The notes under the pieces were generated by a model that saw only the letters and a list, made by a program, of their open reading frames with translations, had not been told where the DNA came from and did no database searches. From NCBI RefSeq assembly GCF_012844365.1, contig NZ_CP051626.1, positions 1,984,001-2,048,000 of the forward strand: a stretch of DNA of 64,000 bases, in the 5' to 3' direction. A program made the translations under genes and the position numbers. Source of the DNA: Brevibacterium sp. 'Marine' (GTDB lineage Bacteria; Actinomycetota; Actinomycetes; Actinomycetales; Brevibacteriaceae). This document shows, piece after piece, positions 44,517-53,637 of the stretch; position 1 is the stretch's first letter; each line of letters starts with the position of its first letter.

Positions 44517-45470
44517 TCAGATTCGTTCCTCACCGCTGGCGAGTCGCCCCAGGTAAGCGTTGTAAGCGTCGAGGTCTTTGTCGCCAAAGGCATCGATGTG
44601 TCGGTCTCTGATTCGATTGTTTCTATCTTCTTGCCGGAACCATGTGATGAGCACGACCACCAAAATCAGCACAGCTGGGCCCTCACCATAAGCCCAGGCA
44701 ATCCCTCCAGCGAGCTTCTGGTCCTCCATGACGTCGATTCCCCACGCTCCCGGTGGTTGAGCAAAGCGGTCGACGAGGGGCAGTGTCGCCATCATGACGA
44801 TGACACCGAAAAAGGCGTGGAGACCGGCTTCGAGGAAGGAATGGAAGATGCGCACGATATGTGATTCGGGGACTGGTAGAGGATCGGCAGGAATGAGCGT
44901 GGCATTGAACACAACGCCGGTGAAGAGGAAGACCAGTTCCAATCCGACGTGTCCGACCATGCCCATGCCCAGAAGCGTGCTCGCAGCGCCGGAAAGGTAG
45001 AGGCCGTAGAAGAGGGCAAGGAAGAGGGGGATCGAGAAAAACGGGTGGACAATGATCTTTCCCGCCCATGATCGGAGACCGAAGATCGCGACTTTGAGGG
45101 CAATGCGTCCTGGAAGATTGCGGGGGGTGGCGCGCAACAACAGTGTTCCCGGCGCGCCGAGGAGAAGCAGTGGAGGCACGGCCATCATCAGCGTCATCTG
45201 CTGGAACATAAAGACCGAGAACATGAGTTGTCCGTAGCCTTCAATGGCCAAGCCCATCACTGCTGCGAGGAGAAGACATCCAAGCAGAAACAGTGTGCCT
45301 CTCCAGACCGGCCACGGTCGTTTCTTGACTCGGAGTCGGATCCACCCGGCAGTGTAGGCCAGAGTAAGTATCCCGGCGATGAGAGGAATGACCGGAATGG
45401 GTTGTAAGTCAAACCCGAAGAAGGCCTCCATAGACGGAGCCCGAGTTGGTGTCCATATCAGTTCTGCCAC
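44517..45470 (-). CDS. ctaG: cytochrome c oxidase assembly protein CtaG (caa3_CtaG family)
   Basis: A 317-residue membrane protein with about seven helices. Family motifs include FMFQQMTLMMAVPPLLLLGA, GTLLLRATPRNLPGR, the histidine-containing IVHPFFSIPLFLALFYGLY, GHVGLELVFLFTG, SFLEAGLHAFFGVIVMM, and GGIAWAYGEGPAV. CtaG proteins help insert copper into the oxidase CuB site. It is flanked by two same-orientation IS3 copies (right end of copy 1 at 44469, left end of copy 2 at 45547). It may therefore have arrived as a transposon passenger rather than belong to the cta operon. It is homologous to the C-terminal half of the CopD-CtaG fusion at 54815. Confidence 0.88.
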   Translation of the reverse strand: MAELIWTPTRAPSMEAFFGFDLQPIPVIPLIAGILTLAYTAGWIRLRVKKRPWPVWRGTLFLLGCLLLAAVMGLAIEGYGQLMFSVFMFQQMTLMMAVPPLLLLGAPGTLLLRATPRNLPGRIALKVAIFGLRSWAGKIIVHPFFSIPLFLALFYGLYLSGAASTLLGMGMVGHVGLELVFLFTGVVFNATLIPADPLPVPESHIVRIFHSFLEAGLHAFFGVIVMMATLPLVDRFAQPPGAWGIDVMEDQKLAGGIAWAYGEGPAVLILVVVLITWFRQEDRNNRIRDRHIDAFGDKDLDAYNAYLGRLASGEERI

Positions 45471-45561
45471 AATTTAAACCTCATCTCATCCAACCATCCA
45501 GTCTTCCGCCACTCGCGTCATCAACTCGGGACTGATGCGAGGATCGGTGACAGTGTGAGTG

Positions 45562-45849
45562 TCAAGCTGCGAGTGCAGCTGGCTCTATGATTGCTTCGTA
45601 CTCGACCGGTGTCAATCGGCCCAACCGAACTTGTCTCCGACGCCGGTGATATGTCCGCTCGATCCACGTTACGATCGCGATTCGCAGCTGGTCTCGCGTG
45701 GCCCATCGATGACGGTCAAGAACGTTCTTCTGCAACAGAGCGAAGAACGATTCCATGGCCGCGTTGTCACCGGCCGCGCCGACTCGGCCCATCGATCCGA
45801 CGATGCTGTGGCGGTCCAGGGCTCGCGTGAATTTCTTCGATCTGAATTG
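45562..45849 (-). pseudogene. IS3 OrfB, C-terminal fragment (copy 2)
   Basis: About 95 codons beginning in QFRSKKFTRALDRHSIVGSM and containing the catalytic glutamate (NAAMESFFALLQKNVL) through RLTPVEYEAIIEPAALAA to the stop. It matches copy 1 residue for residue in register and starts exactly where the IS30 right-hand sequence ends. It cannot make a functional enzyme. Confidence 0.88.
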
Positions 45850-47302
45850 GCCGTATTCAACTCGTCGTTGCAACAGTTGGTTGTTGGACTAAGCGTAACT
45901 GGTCCTCGAAGGTCTCAGCAGGAGTTTTCCATCCAAGGACGCCACGTGGCTGGTTATTAACCGCTGTCGCTATCGCAGCGATCTCGGCGGCACTCCACCG
46001 CGAGAGATCAGTACCTTTCGGAAGGTATTGGCGCAGTAGCCCGTTGAGGTGCTCGTTGCTACCGCGTTACCACGGACTCTTCGCATCGGCGAAGTACACC
46101 GGGGGTCTTCGTGGCATCAGTGAACAGTTCATGGGCTGACAGCTCCTTGCCGCGGTCCCAGGTCAGCGATCGACGCAACGACGGTGGCACCGGAATCATC
46201 GCCCTGATCAGTGCATCCTTCATTGTCAACGCCCCGTAGCCAGCCATTGCAGGCGCATTCTTCTTCGGAGGAATGAGCCCATATCCGGTTTGTCGCGGTA
46301 GGTGAACGAGTATTGCGTATCGGGTGGTGCGCTCGATTAAGGTGGCTACTGCTGAACGTTTCAAACCGATGATCAGATCTCCTTCCCAATGGCCGGCAGT
46401 CTTGCGGTCCTCGGCTTCTTCTGGCCGTTTGGACAGCACAGTCTCGGCGGTGACGTGTGCCCACGTCTGTTGGCGCGTCCGAGCTCTCGGCATCCGCTTG
46501 GTACGGCCTCTACGCAGGTGCCATGACTGTTTGCGGTCAAGACCACCGCGGGATTCGATGTAAAGGGCCTGATAGATCGCTTCATACGAAATTCTCGTCG
46601 TCGGATCATCAGGGAAGTCCACGGGCAACCGATTCGCGATCTGCTGCGGACTCCACGCTGTGACCCACTCGCGGTCCCCACGGTGGGGTTTGTTCTTCCC
46701 ATCCCATGCCGGCCCTTCGGGGTCAATGATCTCGCCATTAGCAGTGACAATGTCACCGTTGAGTTTGTCCTGAACATACTGGCGCAGCCTGTCATCGGTC
46801 ACCATTTTCGCGACCTTCGGACGCCGGGCACGGCGTTCAGCATGACATTGGGCTGTCGAGGCCTTGTATGACAGGTGATACGTTCTCGTCGAGGCGTTAC
46901 GTCGCAGTTCTCGAGAGATCGTCGAAGGACTGCGGCCCAATCGACGAGCGATCTCCCGAATGCCGATTTCCCGGGCTCGCCATAACGCAATGTCTTCTCG
47001 CTCTGACGAGGAGATATACCGTCCTGACACGGTTGGGGTCAACTGTGGATTCACACCACCAGCATGCCGGAACCACCGGTGGGCGACGGGTTCGGAAATA
47101 CCCGCTGCATTGCCTGCTTCTCGGGTCTTTGCTCCTCGTGCGATAGCCTGCCAGAACTCTACGCGGTCCTGCCTCCAGGCCACGGTCGGACGGCCTGGCG
47201 ACACGATCTGTCCCCGATACGCTTGGACCCGTTGCTGTCTTCCACGGACTCCCATCGAACACCTCCCTGACGTCGGTGTTGCAACGACCACTTGAATTCG
47301 GC
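45850..47302 (-). mobile_element. IS30-family element inserted in IS3 OrfB
   Basis: A 1453-bp element bounded by imperfect inverted repeats GCCGTATTCAACTCGTCGTT (45850 onward) and the reverse complement of ACGACCACTTGAATTCGGC (ending 47302). The flanks carry the direct repeat TTG (45847-45849 and 47303-47305), consistent with a 3-bp target duplication. Removing it and one TTG restores the OrfB reading across the HSDRGSQ motif. Confidence 0.85.
45857..47255 (-). pseudogene. IS30-family transposase, frameshift plus nonsense codon near 3' end
   Basis: Intact from the ATG at 47255 to about 46110. Features are an N-terminal HTH (GNAAGISEPVAHRWFRHAGG), the IS30 HTH (REIGIREIARRLGRSPSTIS, RELRRN), and DDE residues in GHWEGDLIIGLKRSAVATLI and LTWDRGKELSAHELF. 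After ATKTP an extra C in a five-C run shifts the frame, so translation ends at 46059. In the restored frame a TAA replaces the expected Gln codon (SPW-stop-RGSNEHLNGLL) about 12 codons on. The frame then runs intact (PKGTDLSRWSAAEIAAI) to the stop at 45857, inside the inverted repeat. Confidence 0.85.
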
Positions 47303-47495
47303 TTGGCTTCCGCGATCTGAGTGCGTCACGCATCCGCCCACATCACACACCCCTACGGGCCACGGCCATCTCAAGCGCATCCACGGCCAGGCGCGCCTTC
47401 ATCCGCGGTCCGATCGAGTAACCGACGATCCGCGACAAGTAGACGTCCTTGACCGCGCACATGTACAGCTTGCCCTCATCCGTGTCGTGCTCGGT
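47303..47495 (-). pseudogene. IS3 OrfB, middle fragment (copy 2)
   Basis: About 64 codons, TEHDTDEGKLYMCAVKDVYL to RIVGYSIGPRMKARLAVDAL and EMAVARRG..CVTHSDRGSQ, between the intron and the IS30 element. It includes the second catalytic Asp (HSDRG). It is slightly diverged from copy 1, with one irregularity near the CDVGGCVTHSDRG segment. Confidence 0.82.
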
Positions 47496-47558
47496 GTAGG
47501 GTCGGCCAGCAGCGCCCTGCCAGTCTTTGAACTGGTGGGTTTCTGCTGGCCGCCCTCC

Positions 47559-47592
47559 GAACCGGACGTGCCCATTCCTGAACATCCGGCTC
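47559..47592 (-). ncRNA. group II intron domain V
   Basis: Exactly 34 nt: GAGCCGGATG, loop, then GGCACGTCCGGTTC, with the AGC catalytic triad and GNRA-like cap region typical of domain V. It starts 10 nt after the maturase stop codon and 63 nt before the intron 3' border, as expected with domain VI in between. Confidence 0.85.
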
Positions 47593-47601
47593 TCCATGTG
47601 A

Positions 47602-49086
47602 TCACGCCAAGGCACTCGTCCATGGTGTGGGGATACGGGTTCCGCGATACCGGTAGCGGGCCACGGTGACCTGCTGGCATCGGAAGAACTCAACTCCTTG
47701 GTCGCGGATCTGCCAACCGGGCAGATGGCGACGCACCAGGGTGCGCATTCTCAGTTTCGGGTGTCGCTTCTTCAACCATCCGACGATCCGCCAGAAGGCG
47801 AAGTGGTCGATGTAGCTGAAGAGGTGTTTCACGACACCGTGGTGAAAGTATGTGCACCAGCCCCGCAGCGCCGGATTGAGCCGGCGCAACAGATCAGCGA
47901 GCGTTCGATGGGATGCCCGGCGGGTCAGCGTTCGCACCTTGTCCTTGATGGAAGCTATCGACTTCCGTGACGGATAGGTGTACGTCGCTCTCTTCCCGCC
48001 ATGGCCTCTGATCCGGCGGCGCTGGATACGCCACCCGAGGAAATCAATTCCGGTGTCTATGTGCGTGACCATCGTCTTCTCGACCGACAGGCGCAGACCC
48101 ATCGGCGCGAGCACTGCGGCGACTTCGTCCCAGAGCGCTTCAGCAACGGCGCGGGACCCGCGGACGAGGACGACGAAGTCATCCGAGTAGCGGACCAACT
48201 TCATCGTCGCGCCCCCGGCGCGTTGATGCTTCGTGCGCGACCATTGCGGCCCGAGCGCGTCCCACTTGCGTTGGAAGTGCTCGTCCACCACGGACAGGGC
48301 GATGTTCGCTAACAGCGGCGAGAGGATCCCGCCTTGCGGGGTGCCGGTGTAGGTCTCCCTGTTCACGCCGTCCTCGCTGAGGACGCCCGCTTTGAGGAAC
48401 CCGCGGATCAGCCGCAGCACACGCTTGTCCGCGATCCGACCGCGGACGCGCTGCATGAGAGCGCCGTGGTCGATCTCGTCGAAGCACGCGGTGATGTCCG
48501 CTTCGAACATCTGCACGTAGCCACGTGAGGCGTATTAGTGGATATCCGCGATCGCGTCCTGCGCCCGCCTGCGTGGCCGGAACCCATGCGAGGACGGCAC
48601 GAAGTCCGCCTCGAAGATCGGTTCCAGCACCAGCTAGAGGGAGGCTTGAACGATCCGGTCCGTCATCGTCGGGATCCCCAGCGGCCGGACTTTGCCATTC
48701 GCCTTCGGGATCGACTTCTGACGCACCCGCTCCGGAACGAACCCGCCGCTCTGCACGCTCTCGCGCAACTCAGCGAGCATCCCGTGCATACGGTGCGGCG
48801 TCACAGATCGCGGTGCGATCCCATCGACTCCAGCGGTGCGACCTCCCTTGTTCCCCTGCACCCGGGTCCACGCCGCAACCAGGAATCCCGGGTCATAGAC
48901 CAGGTTGAACACATCATCGAAACGACGACCAGGATCGGTCGTCGCCCATTGGTGCAGTTTCGTCTGCATCGTCAGTACTCGTGACCACGCCTCTGTTGAG
49001 TCAACTGGCCACGAAACATCCGCATTCACGGCTGTATCTCCCTTACTGCTTCTCGATCCTGCGATCACACTGGGCCTCTTTGCCAT
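47602..49086 (-). pseudogene. group II intron reverse transcriptase/maturase with two premature stops
   Basis: A 494-codon frame. RT block markers: NKGGRTAGVDGIAPRSVTP (RT1), RPLGIPTMTDRIVQASL (RT2/2a), FEADITACFDEIDHGALM (RT3, catalytic Asp), GTPQGGILSPLLANIALSVV (RT4), LVRYSDDFVVLVRG (RT5, YSDD in place of YADD), GIDFLGWRI, and a thumb/X domain (GWCTYFHHGVVKH). No endonuclease domain follows. In the same frame TAG at 48634-48636 (expected Lys after VQASL) and TAA at 48535-48537 interrupt it, without any frameshift. The encoded protein is therefore dead unless stops are suppressed. Confidence 0.9.
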
Positions 49087-49646
49087 GTGACCGGCTTTCC
49101 CGGTCTCGGACTACTACAGGCCCTCCGCCCCATCCCGGTCCGAACAGCAGACCGTGCACTCAGCCGTTGGCTTCGTCGCTGGCGGCGACGTTCCTCCGGC
49201 GGGGCCAGGATGGTTCCCACGTTCACTTGCGAACCATTCGACGGGATCGGCATCCAGTTATGCCCCACCATCCTCGCCACAGCTACGCCCCAGGCATTCA
49301 CCGTGGCCTCCCAACCGGCGACATCACCCGGCCCAGGAGTTCTCCCCGCCACCGAAGCGGCGAGGATGCGCGATGCGACCCGACCCACATCCACCAGGTT
49401 GGAGTCGGTGGTCTTCAATCGAGGGGCTTTCAGCCACTGGTTCCTATTCGTATGCCTCTCCGTCTCGCTAGCCGAGCCCGCACCATCTGGCAGTACTGAT
49501 GCGACTCGTCGTTGTCGAGGACTGCTCCACCCACCGAGCTCACGCCAGCACGGCAGATCGTCCTCCAGCTATCACACACCTGCTGCGACAGACGCGAGGC
49601 GGTGTCCTTTCACCACCGCAAGGTTCAGAAGCGCCTCGTGGCGCTC

Positions 49647-50027
49647 GATATCGGTCAACCACAATTCGTTTGGGGCGGTAGCGCGGAACTCATGCCGCGA
49701 CTTCCCATCACCGTCGATGACGACGCACAGATCGTCATGAACGGCCGGGCCCGGCCGCTTACCGTTCTTCGCCCGGCCCTTGCCGAAGGCGGAGAACCAG
49801 GCGTTGTCTGAGCATAGCCGCCAGGCGGTGCGTGGCGCCATCGGCTGTCCGCTGGCTTCGGCTTCATCGGCGAGGTACCGGTACCCGAATTCGGGATCAT
49901 CCCGGTGAGCGTCGAACAATGCGTTGGCCCGATACGCTTCACGAACCTCGGTTGCAGGGACAGGTGCGGCCAGCCACCGGTAGTAGGGCTGGCGTGAGAG
50001 CTTCAAGACCCGACACGTCACCGCCAC
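49647..50027 (-). pseudogene. IS3 OrfB, N-terminal fragment (copy 2)
   Basis: Codons for VAVTCRVLKLSRQPYYRWLA through RANALFDAHRDDPEFGYRYL and FRATAPNELWLTDI, 127 residues, cut at the intron border. An open frame runs on into intron sequence (ERHEALLNLA...) but this is not transposase. In contrast to copy 1 the upstream fusion frame is open (GTAAGCGAGCTC), so the OrfA-OrfB frameshift was once possible. Confidence 0.85.
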
Positions 50028-50053
50028 GGGGACCCCGTCGGTGGCGAGCTCGC

Positions 50054-50362
50054 TTACGAGCGGGTAGAGCCTTTTGACGGTAGATTCGCCTGCGACAAGT
50101 ACGCGGCTGCGCGGCGCAGGACTTCGTTCTCTTGTTCCAGCAGATGATTGCGCCGACGCATCTCGCGCAGTTCAGCCGATTCGTCGGTCGTGTTGCCGGG
50201 TTTGTTGCCGGCTTCGATCTCTGCTTGGCGCAGCCATTTCGCGAGGCTGCCTTCGTGGACTCCGAAGTCCTTGGCGATCTGTCCGATCGTGGTCTTGTAA
50301 TCCCTGGTCTGCAGGACGCGGATGACGTCGTCGCGGAACTCTTTCGGATACGGCTGTGGCAT
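50054..50362 (-). CDS. IS3-family transposase OrfA (copy 2)
   Basis: A 102-residue HTH/coiled-coil protein nearly identical to copy 1 OrfA: MPQPYPKEFRDDVIRVLQTR, TIGQIAKDFGVHEGSLAKWL, ELREMRRRNHLLEQENEVLR. It ends at SKGSTRS beside the AAAAGG frameshift tract. The reading frame is intact, but its OrfB partner is in three pieces, so only the DNA-binding protein could be made. Confidence 0.85.
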   Translation of the reverse strand: MPQPYPKEFRDDVIRVLQTRDYKTTIGQIAKDFGVHEGSLAKWLRQAEIEAGNKPGNTTDESAELREMRRRNHLLEQENEVLRRAAAYLSQANLPSKGSTRS

Positions 50363-50448
50363 GGTGTCCATCCTTCCAGACTTGCCTTGAGACAAGCCAG
50401 GTCAGGTCAAGGTGTCACCTCACCTTGCATCAGTCCCGCCCTGGAATC

Positions 50449-51328
50449 GTGTCTCGATTCCAACTACTCACCGACAACCAATGGGCACTCATCGCCGACT
50501 ACCTACCAACACCGACAGGTAGGCGGGGCCGGCCCTTCTCCGACCCCAGACAGATGATCGAGGGCATCATCTACCGCTACCGCACCGGCATCGCCTGGCG
50601 CGATCTGCCTGTGACTTTCTGCAGATGGCAGACCGTGTGGACCTGGCACCGCCGCCTGGCCGCCGACGGCACCTGGGATGCTATCCACCAGGCATTGACT
50701 GCCTACGCAGCACAGAATGACAAAGTCGACTTCACCGTCTCGGTCGACTCCACGATCGCTCGCGCGCACCAACACGCGACGAACATCAGCCGCGTAAAAA
50801 AGGGACTCGTCGAATTACAAGGATCTGCTGGCCGAGTCGCCTGACCACGCCTTCGGTCGGTCCCGCGGGGGCCTGTCGACGAAGACTCATCAGCTCGTCG
50901 ATGGCCACGGACTGCCGCTGGTGTCGCTCTGCACGGCTGGCCAGGACGGCGACAGCCCGATGTTTGCTCCTTTGTTGGAGCATCTGAAAGTCGGTCGTCG
51001 CACCCGCCCGGACGCGGTCCTTGGCGACAAAGCGTACTCGTCGAAAGCCAATCGCGCGCTGCTGCGGTCGCGAAGGATCGAGGCCGTCATTTCCGAACCG
51101 TCGGATCAGCAGGGTCATCGGCTCCGGCGTGGGTCCAAGGGTGGCCGGCCACCGAAGTTCGACGCCATCAAGTACAAGGGCCGCAATGTCATCGAGCGCG
51201 GTTATGCCCGTATGAAGCAGTGGCGCGGACTAGCCACGAGGTATGACAAACTCGGCATCGTCTACCGAGCAGCTGTCGTGCTCAACGGTGTGATCGCCTG
51301 GTTACAGCATTTATCAGACACGCCCTAG
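50449..51328 (+). pseudogene. IS5-family transposase, two overlapping frames
   Basis: The N-terminal frame from a GTG at 50449 encodes SRFQLLTDNQWALIADYLPT, RPFSDPRQMIEGIIYRYRTG and VDFTVSVDSTIARAHQHATN (first DDE Asp). It continues to NISR, then meets an A6G3 tract at about 50797-50806. The remaining transposase is in the +1 frame (KDLLAESPDHAFGRSRGGLS, VLGDKAYSSKANRALLRSRR, RNVIERGYARMKQWRGLATR) to 51328. Some IS5 members use slippage at such a tract, so the break may be programmed or a mutation. The left end abuts IS3 copy 2. Confidence 0.8.
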
Positions 51329-51337
51329 TCCTGGGCA

Positions 51338-52656
51338 ATGGGTGACGATATTGCTGTGGCGGATGTACAGGACTGGGCGGCGGGGCTGGATGAGATCGCG
51401 GCGCTGATCGGGCCGCGGTTCGCGCGTTCGGAGCCGAGGAAGAACGCGGTCGCCTACATGCAGGGGCTGCTGTCGGAGCGGGAACGGAAGAACTCGTGGA
51501 CACTGTCCGAGCAGGTAGGGCAGGCGGTGCCGGATCCGATGCAGCGGCTGCTGTCGACGACGGATTGGGACCCCGACGCTGTTCGTGATGACCTGCGTTC
51601 GTACGTCGTCGACCATCTCGGTGACCGGGACGGGGTCCTCATCGTCGATGAGACGGGGTTTGTGAAGAAGGGCGACCGGTCGGCCGGGGTGGCGCGGCAG
51701 TACACGGGCACGGCGGGCAGGATCGAGAATGCGCAGGTCGGGGTGTTCCTCACCTACGCGACGTCCGAGGGCCGGACTTTCCTGGACCGTGAGCTGTATC
51801 TACCGAAGTCATGGACCGGCGATCTGCAACGGTGCCGAGGTGCCGGGATACCCAGTGAACGCGGCTTTCGCACCAAACCAGAGCTGGCGATGCAGATGAT
51901 CGCCGGAGCGATCGACGGCGGGGTCCCCGCGTCGTGGGTGACCGGCGACGCCGTCTACGGAGGTCACTACCGGCTACGCAAGTGCCTCGAAGACCGCCAG
52001 GTGAACTACGTGCTCGCCGTCGCGTCCAATCAGCACGTGATCGCGAAGACCTCGGCATCGGTCATCGGCATCGAGTATCGCGCCGACGCGCTCATCGCAG
52101 CACTGCCGGCTGCCGCGTGGCGTACTCGCTCCGCTGGGCAGGGAACGAAAGGCGACCGCCGCTACGCGCGGGCGCGTGCTCGTATCAACGGCCACCGTGA
52201 TCCCGATGCCGAATACTGGCTCCTGGCCCATCGCAGTCTCGCTGATCCGGCAGACCTCGCGTACTACCTCTGCCATGCACCCAAACGCGTGAGTCTGGCT
52301 GAGCTGGCCCGGGTCGCCGGCACTCGGTGGGCCATCGAGGAGACCTTCCAGACCGCGAAAGGCCACACCGGGCTCGACCACTACCAAGTCCGTCAATACA
52401 CAGGCTGGTATCGACACATCACTTTGTCCATGCTCGCCCATGCCTTCCTGACCGTCACACGCTCAAAAAGGGGGCTCGAGTCGGAAACGACGCCGAACTC
52501 ATCGGGCTGAGCCTGCCCGAGATCCGCTACCTCATCGCCACTCTCGTCCTGGACCGACCCGCCTACGCGGGACGGGTGCTGCAACGCTCACGCTGGCGAC
52601 GAAGACACCAGCACGTTGCCCGGACATACCACTACCGACGCCGCGGACACACCTAA
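51338..52656 (+). pseudogene. IS701-family transposase, frameshifted near C-terminus
   Basis: The main frame (51338-52510, 390 residues) is an IS701-type DDE transposase: VLIVDETGFVKKGDRSAGVA, SGTAGRIENAQVGVFLTY-like TGTAGRIENAQVGVFLTYAT, WVTGDAVYGG (second Asp) and WAIEETFQTAKGHTGLDHYQ (catalytic Glu). At a five-A, five-G tract (about 52467-52476) it drops out of frame. The expected tail (KKGARVGNDAELIGLSLPEI, WRRRHQHVARTYHYRRRGHT) is in the next frame and ends at 52656. The catalytic core is intact, so loss of function is likely but not certain. Confidence 0.85.
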
Positions 52657-52845
52657 TAAACGCGACTGTAGTACTAGGAGGTGCGACTCCCACCGGGTTT
52701 CGAGCAAATCATTTCAGCACGATGGGACCAGTTGCGTAGCTCGCGCACGAGCCTGTGCTCCATCAAAACCGGGGCTTGGGCATCATTACCAAGGTATTCC
52801 CCCTGCTCGTTGTGGATGGGGCATCGTCGTCGTGGCCTGAGTTGC
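52657..52845. other. gap between IS701 and DUF5134 with a BlaI-like half-site
   Basis: No convincing gene. A TGTAGTA half-site of the BlaI/CopY operator type lies at 52667-52673, immediately after the IS701 frame. A purine-rich AGGAGG follows but leads into no recognisable reading frame. It may be what remains of a control region whose gene was displaced by the insertion sequences. Confidence 0.35.
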
Positions 52846-53457
52846 TCACATGAGCGCGAGCATGCCTGCCATGCCGGTGCCCATGACCGCATGGCAGAGC
52901 GTGTGGATTCCGATTCGACGCGAACGCACGAGCAGGGCGAGCCACCAGACTGCGGCGAGTGCGGACAGGGCGATCGCGGCCCCGTTGACGGCCGCTGCCC
53001 AGTCGGAAGTCTGGGCCATCGCCTGCGCCATGTCGGATCCGTCGGAGTGACCGTGGTCGTGTGCACCGCCATCCATCTGGTGGGCCATCAGGAGAGGCAT
53101 CGCCAAGAGCATCCACACCATCACAGCATTGAGCACGATGTGTGAGGCCAGGCTGATCCTCAGCGTCCGTCCCTCGATCCTGATGGCTCCGATCACCATG
53201 ACCGCAGCGAGGATCGTGAAGAAGGCGACCTGGGCCCAAGTGGCGAGCGTTCCCGTGCTGACCCAGACCATGGCGATCATGCCGATGCTCATCACGAGGT
53301 GGTTGCCGTGCACGACCAGATCCATCCTGGCTGCGTCGACATCCGGACATGTCCGACTCCGAGTCTGGTTCCAGTGCCTGGCCACGTGGATGAGGCACAC
53401 GAGGCCGGTGAATGCGAACGCCGTAGTGAGGAGGAGAGACCAGGGAAATGAGATCAT
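52846..53457 (-). CDS. DUF5134 membrane protein, Met/His-rich
   Basis: A 203-residue protein with about six hydrophobic helices (SLLLTTAFAFTGLVCLIHVA; LVMSIGMIAMVWVS; VAFFTILAAVMVIGAI; HIVLNAVMVWMLLAMPLLMA; AAVNGAAIALSALAAVWWLALL). Between helices four and five is a Met/His/Asp-rich loop (AHQMDGGAHDHGHSDGSDM) suited to copper binding, and the C-terminus has HAVMGTGMAGMLALM. DUF5134 has no proven function. It is the left arm of the copper cluster, controlled by an operator overlapping its promoter. Confidence 0.8.
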   Translation of the reverse strand: MISFPWSLLLTTAFAFTGLVCLIHVARHWNQTRSRTCPDVDAARMDLVVHGNHLVMSIGMIAMVWVSTGTLATWAQVAFFTILAAVMVIGAIRIEGRTLRISLASHIVLNAVMVWMLLAMPLLMAHQMDGGAHDHGHSDGSDMAQAMAQTSDWAAAVNGAAIALSALAAVWWLALLVRSRRIGIHTLCHAVMGTGMAGMLALM

Positions 53458-53464
53458 CCCGAAA

Positions 53465-53481
53465 TACTACACATTGTAGTA
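53465..53481. promoter_or_regulatory. BlaI/CopY-type operator in front of the DUF5134 gene
   Basis: TACTACA-CAT-TGTAGTA, a 17-bp perfect dyad of the BlaI/MecI/CopY class (TACTACA and TGTAGTA half-sites). On the minus strand it contains TACAAT (53473-53478), a good -10, and lies only 8 bp before the start codon. Repressor binding would block transcription, and the mRNA leader would be nearly absent. Confidence 0.75.
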
Positions 53482-53637
53482 GTTTGATGCATAGCGGCGG
53501 CACTGCGGTGCTCTGTGGCGGCGCGTGCGGTTGGTCGGTGCTGAGGTGGGAGCCGAGGTCCTGGCGACACGCATGCCGATCAGGAAGTCGACCGGGTATC
53601 CTCGGTGATACGACCTACCGGCGAGCGAGAGCGGACG

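Larger units (their letters stand above)
47496..49646 (-). mobile_element. group II intron with RT-maturase ORF
   Basis: A 2151-bp intron whose borders are fixed by comparison with the uninterrupted copy 1. The OrfB codons GAT ATC (upstream exon) and ACC GAG (downstream exon) are contiguous in copy 1 and split here. The intron starts GAGCGCC on the minus strand and ends CCCTAC. A 34-nt domain V and a maturase gene are present. The roughly 560 bp between the 5' border and the maturase (49087-49646) would hold domains I-III and contain no other gene. Confidence 0.88.
45547..50433 (-). mobile_element. IS3-family element, copy 2, interrupted by a group II intron and an IS30-family element
   Basis: Reading leftwards from 50433: OrfA (50362-50054), OrfB N-terminal part (50027-49647), group II intron (49646-47496), OrfB middle (47495-47303), IS30 element (47302-45850), OrfB C-terminus (45849-45562). 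Rejoining the three OrfB pieces gives a protein colinear with copy 1. Ends: GACTGATGCA at the right and TGACAGTG near 45547, both approximate. Confidence 0.85.

Noticed and set aside
50790..52480. Calling the IS5 and IS701 frameshifts sequencing errors
   Set aside because: They do fall in homopolymer runs, but nearby lesions (TAG, TAA, insertions) are of other kinds and host genes are intact; programmed slippage remains possible for IS5.
52681..53145. A plus-strand gene starting after AGGAGG beside DUF5134
   Set aside because: It is antisense to DUF5134 for most of its length and has no recognisable domain.
53596..53611. GTATC-CTCGGT-GATAC dyad before the BlaI-type gene as an autoregulatory operator
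   Set aside because: Short arms and no resemblance to the TACTACA sites; likely chance.
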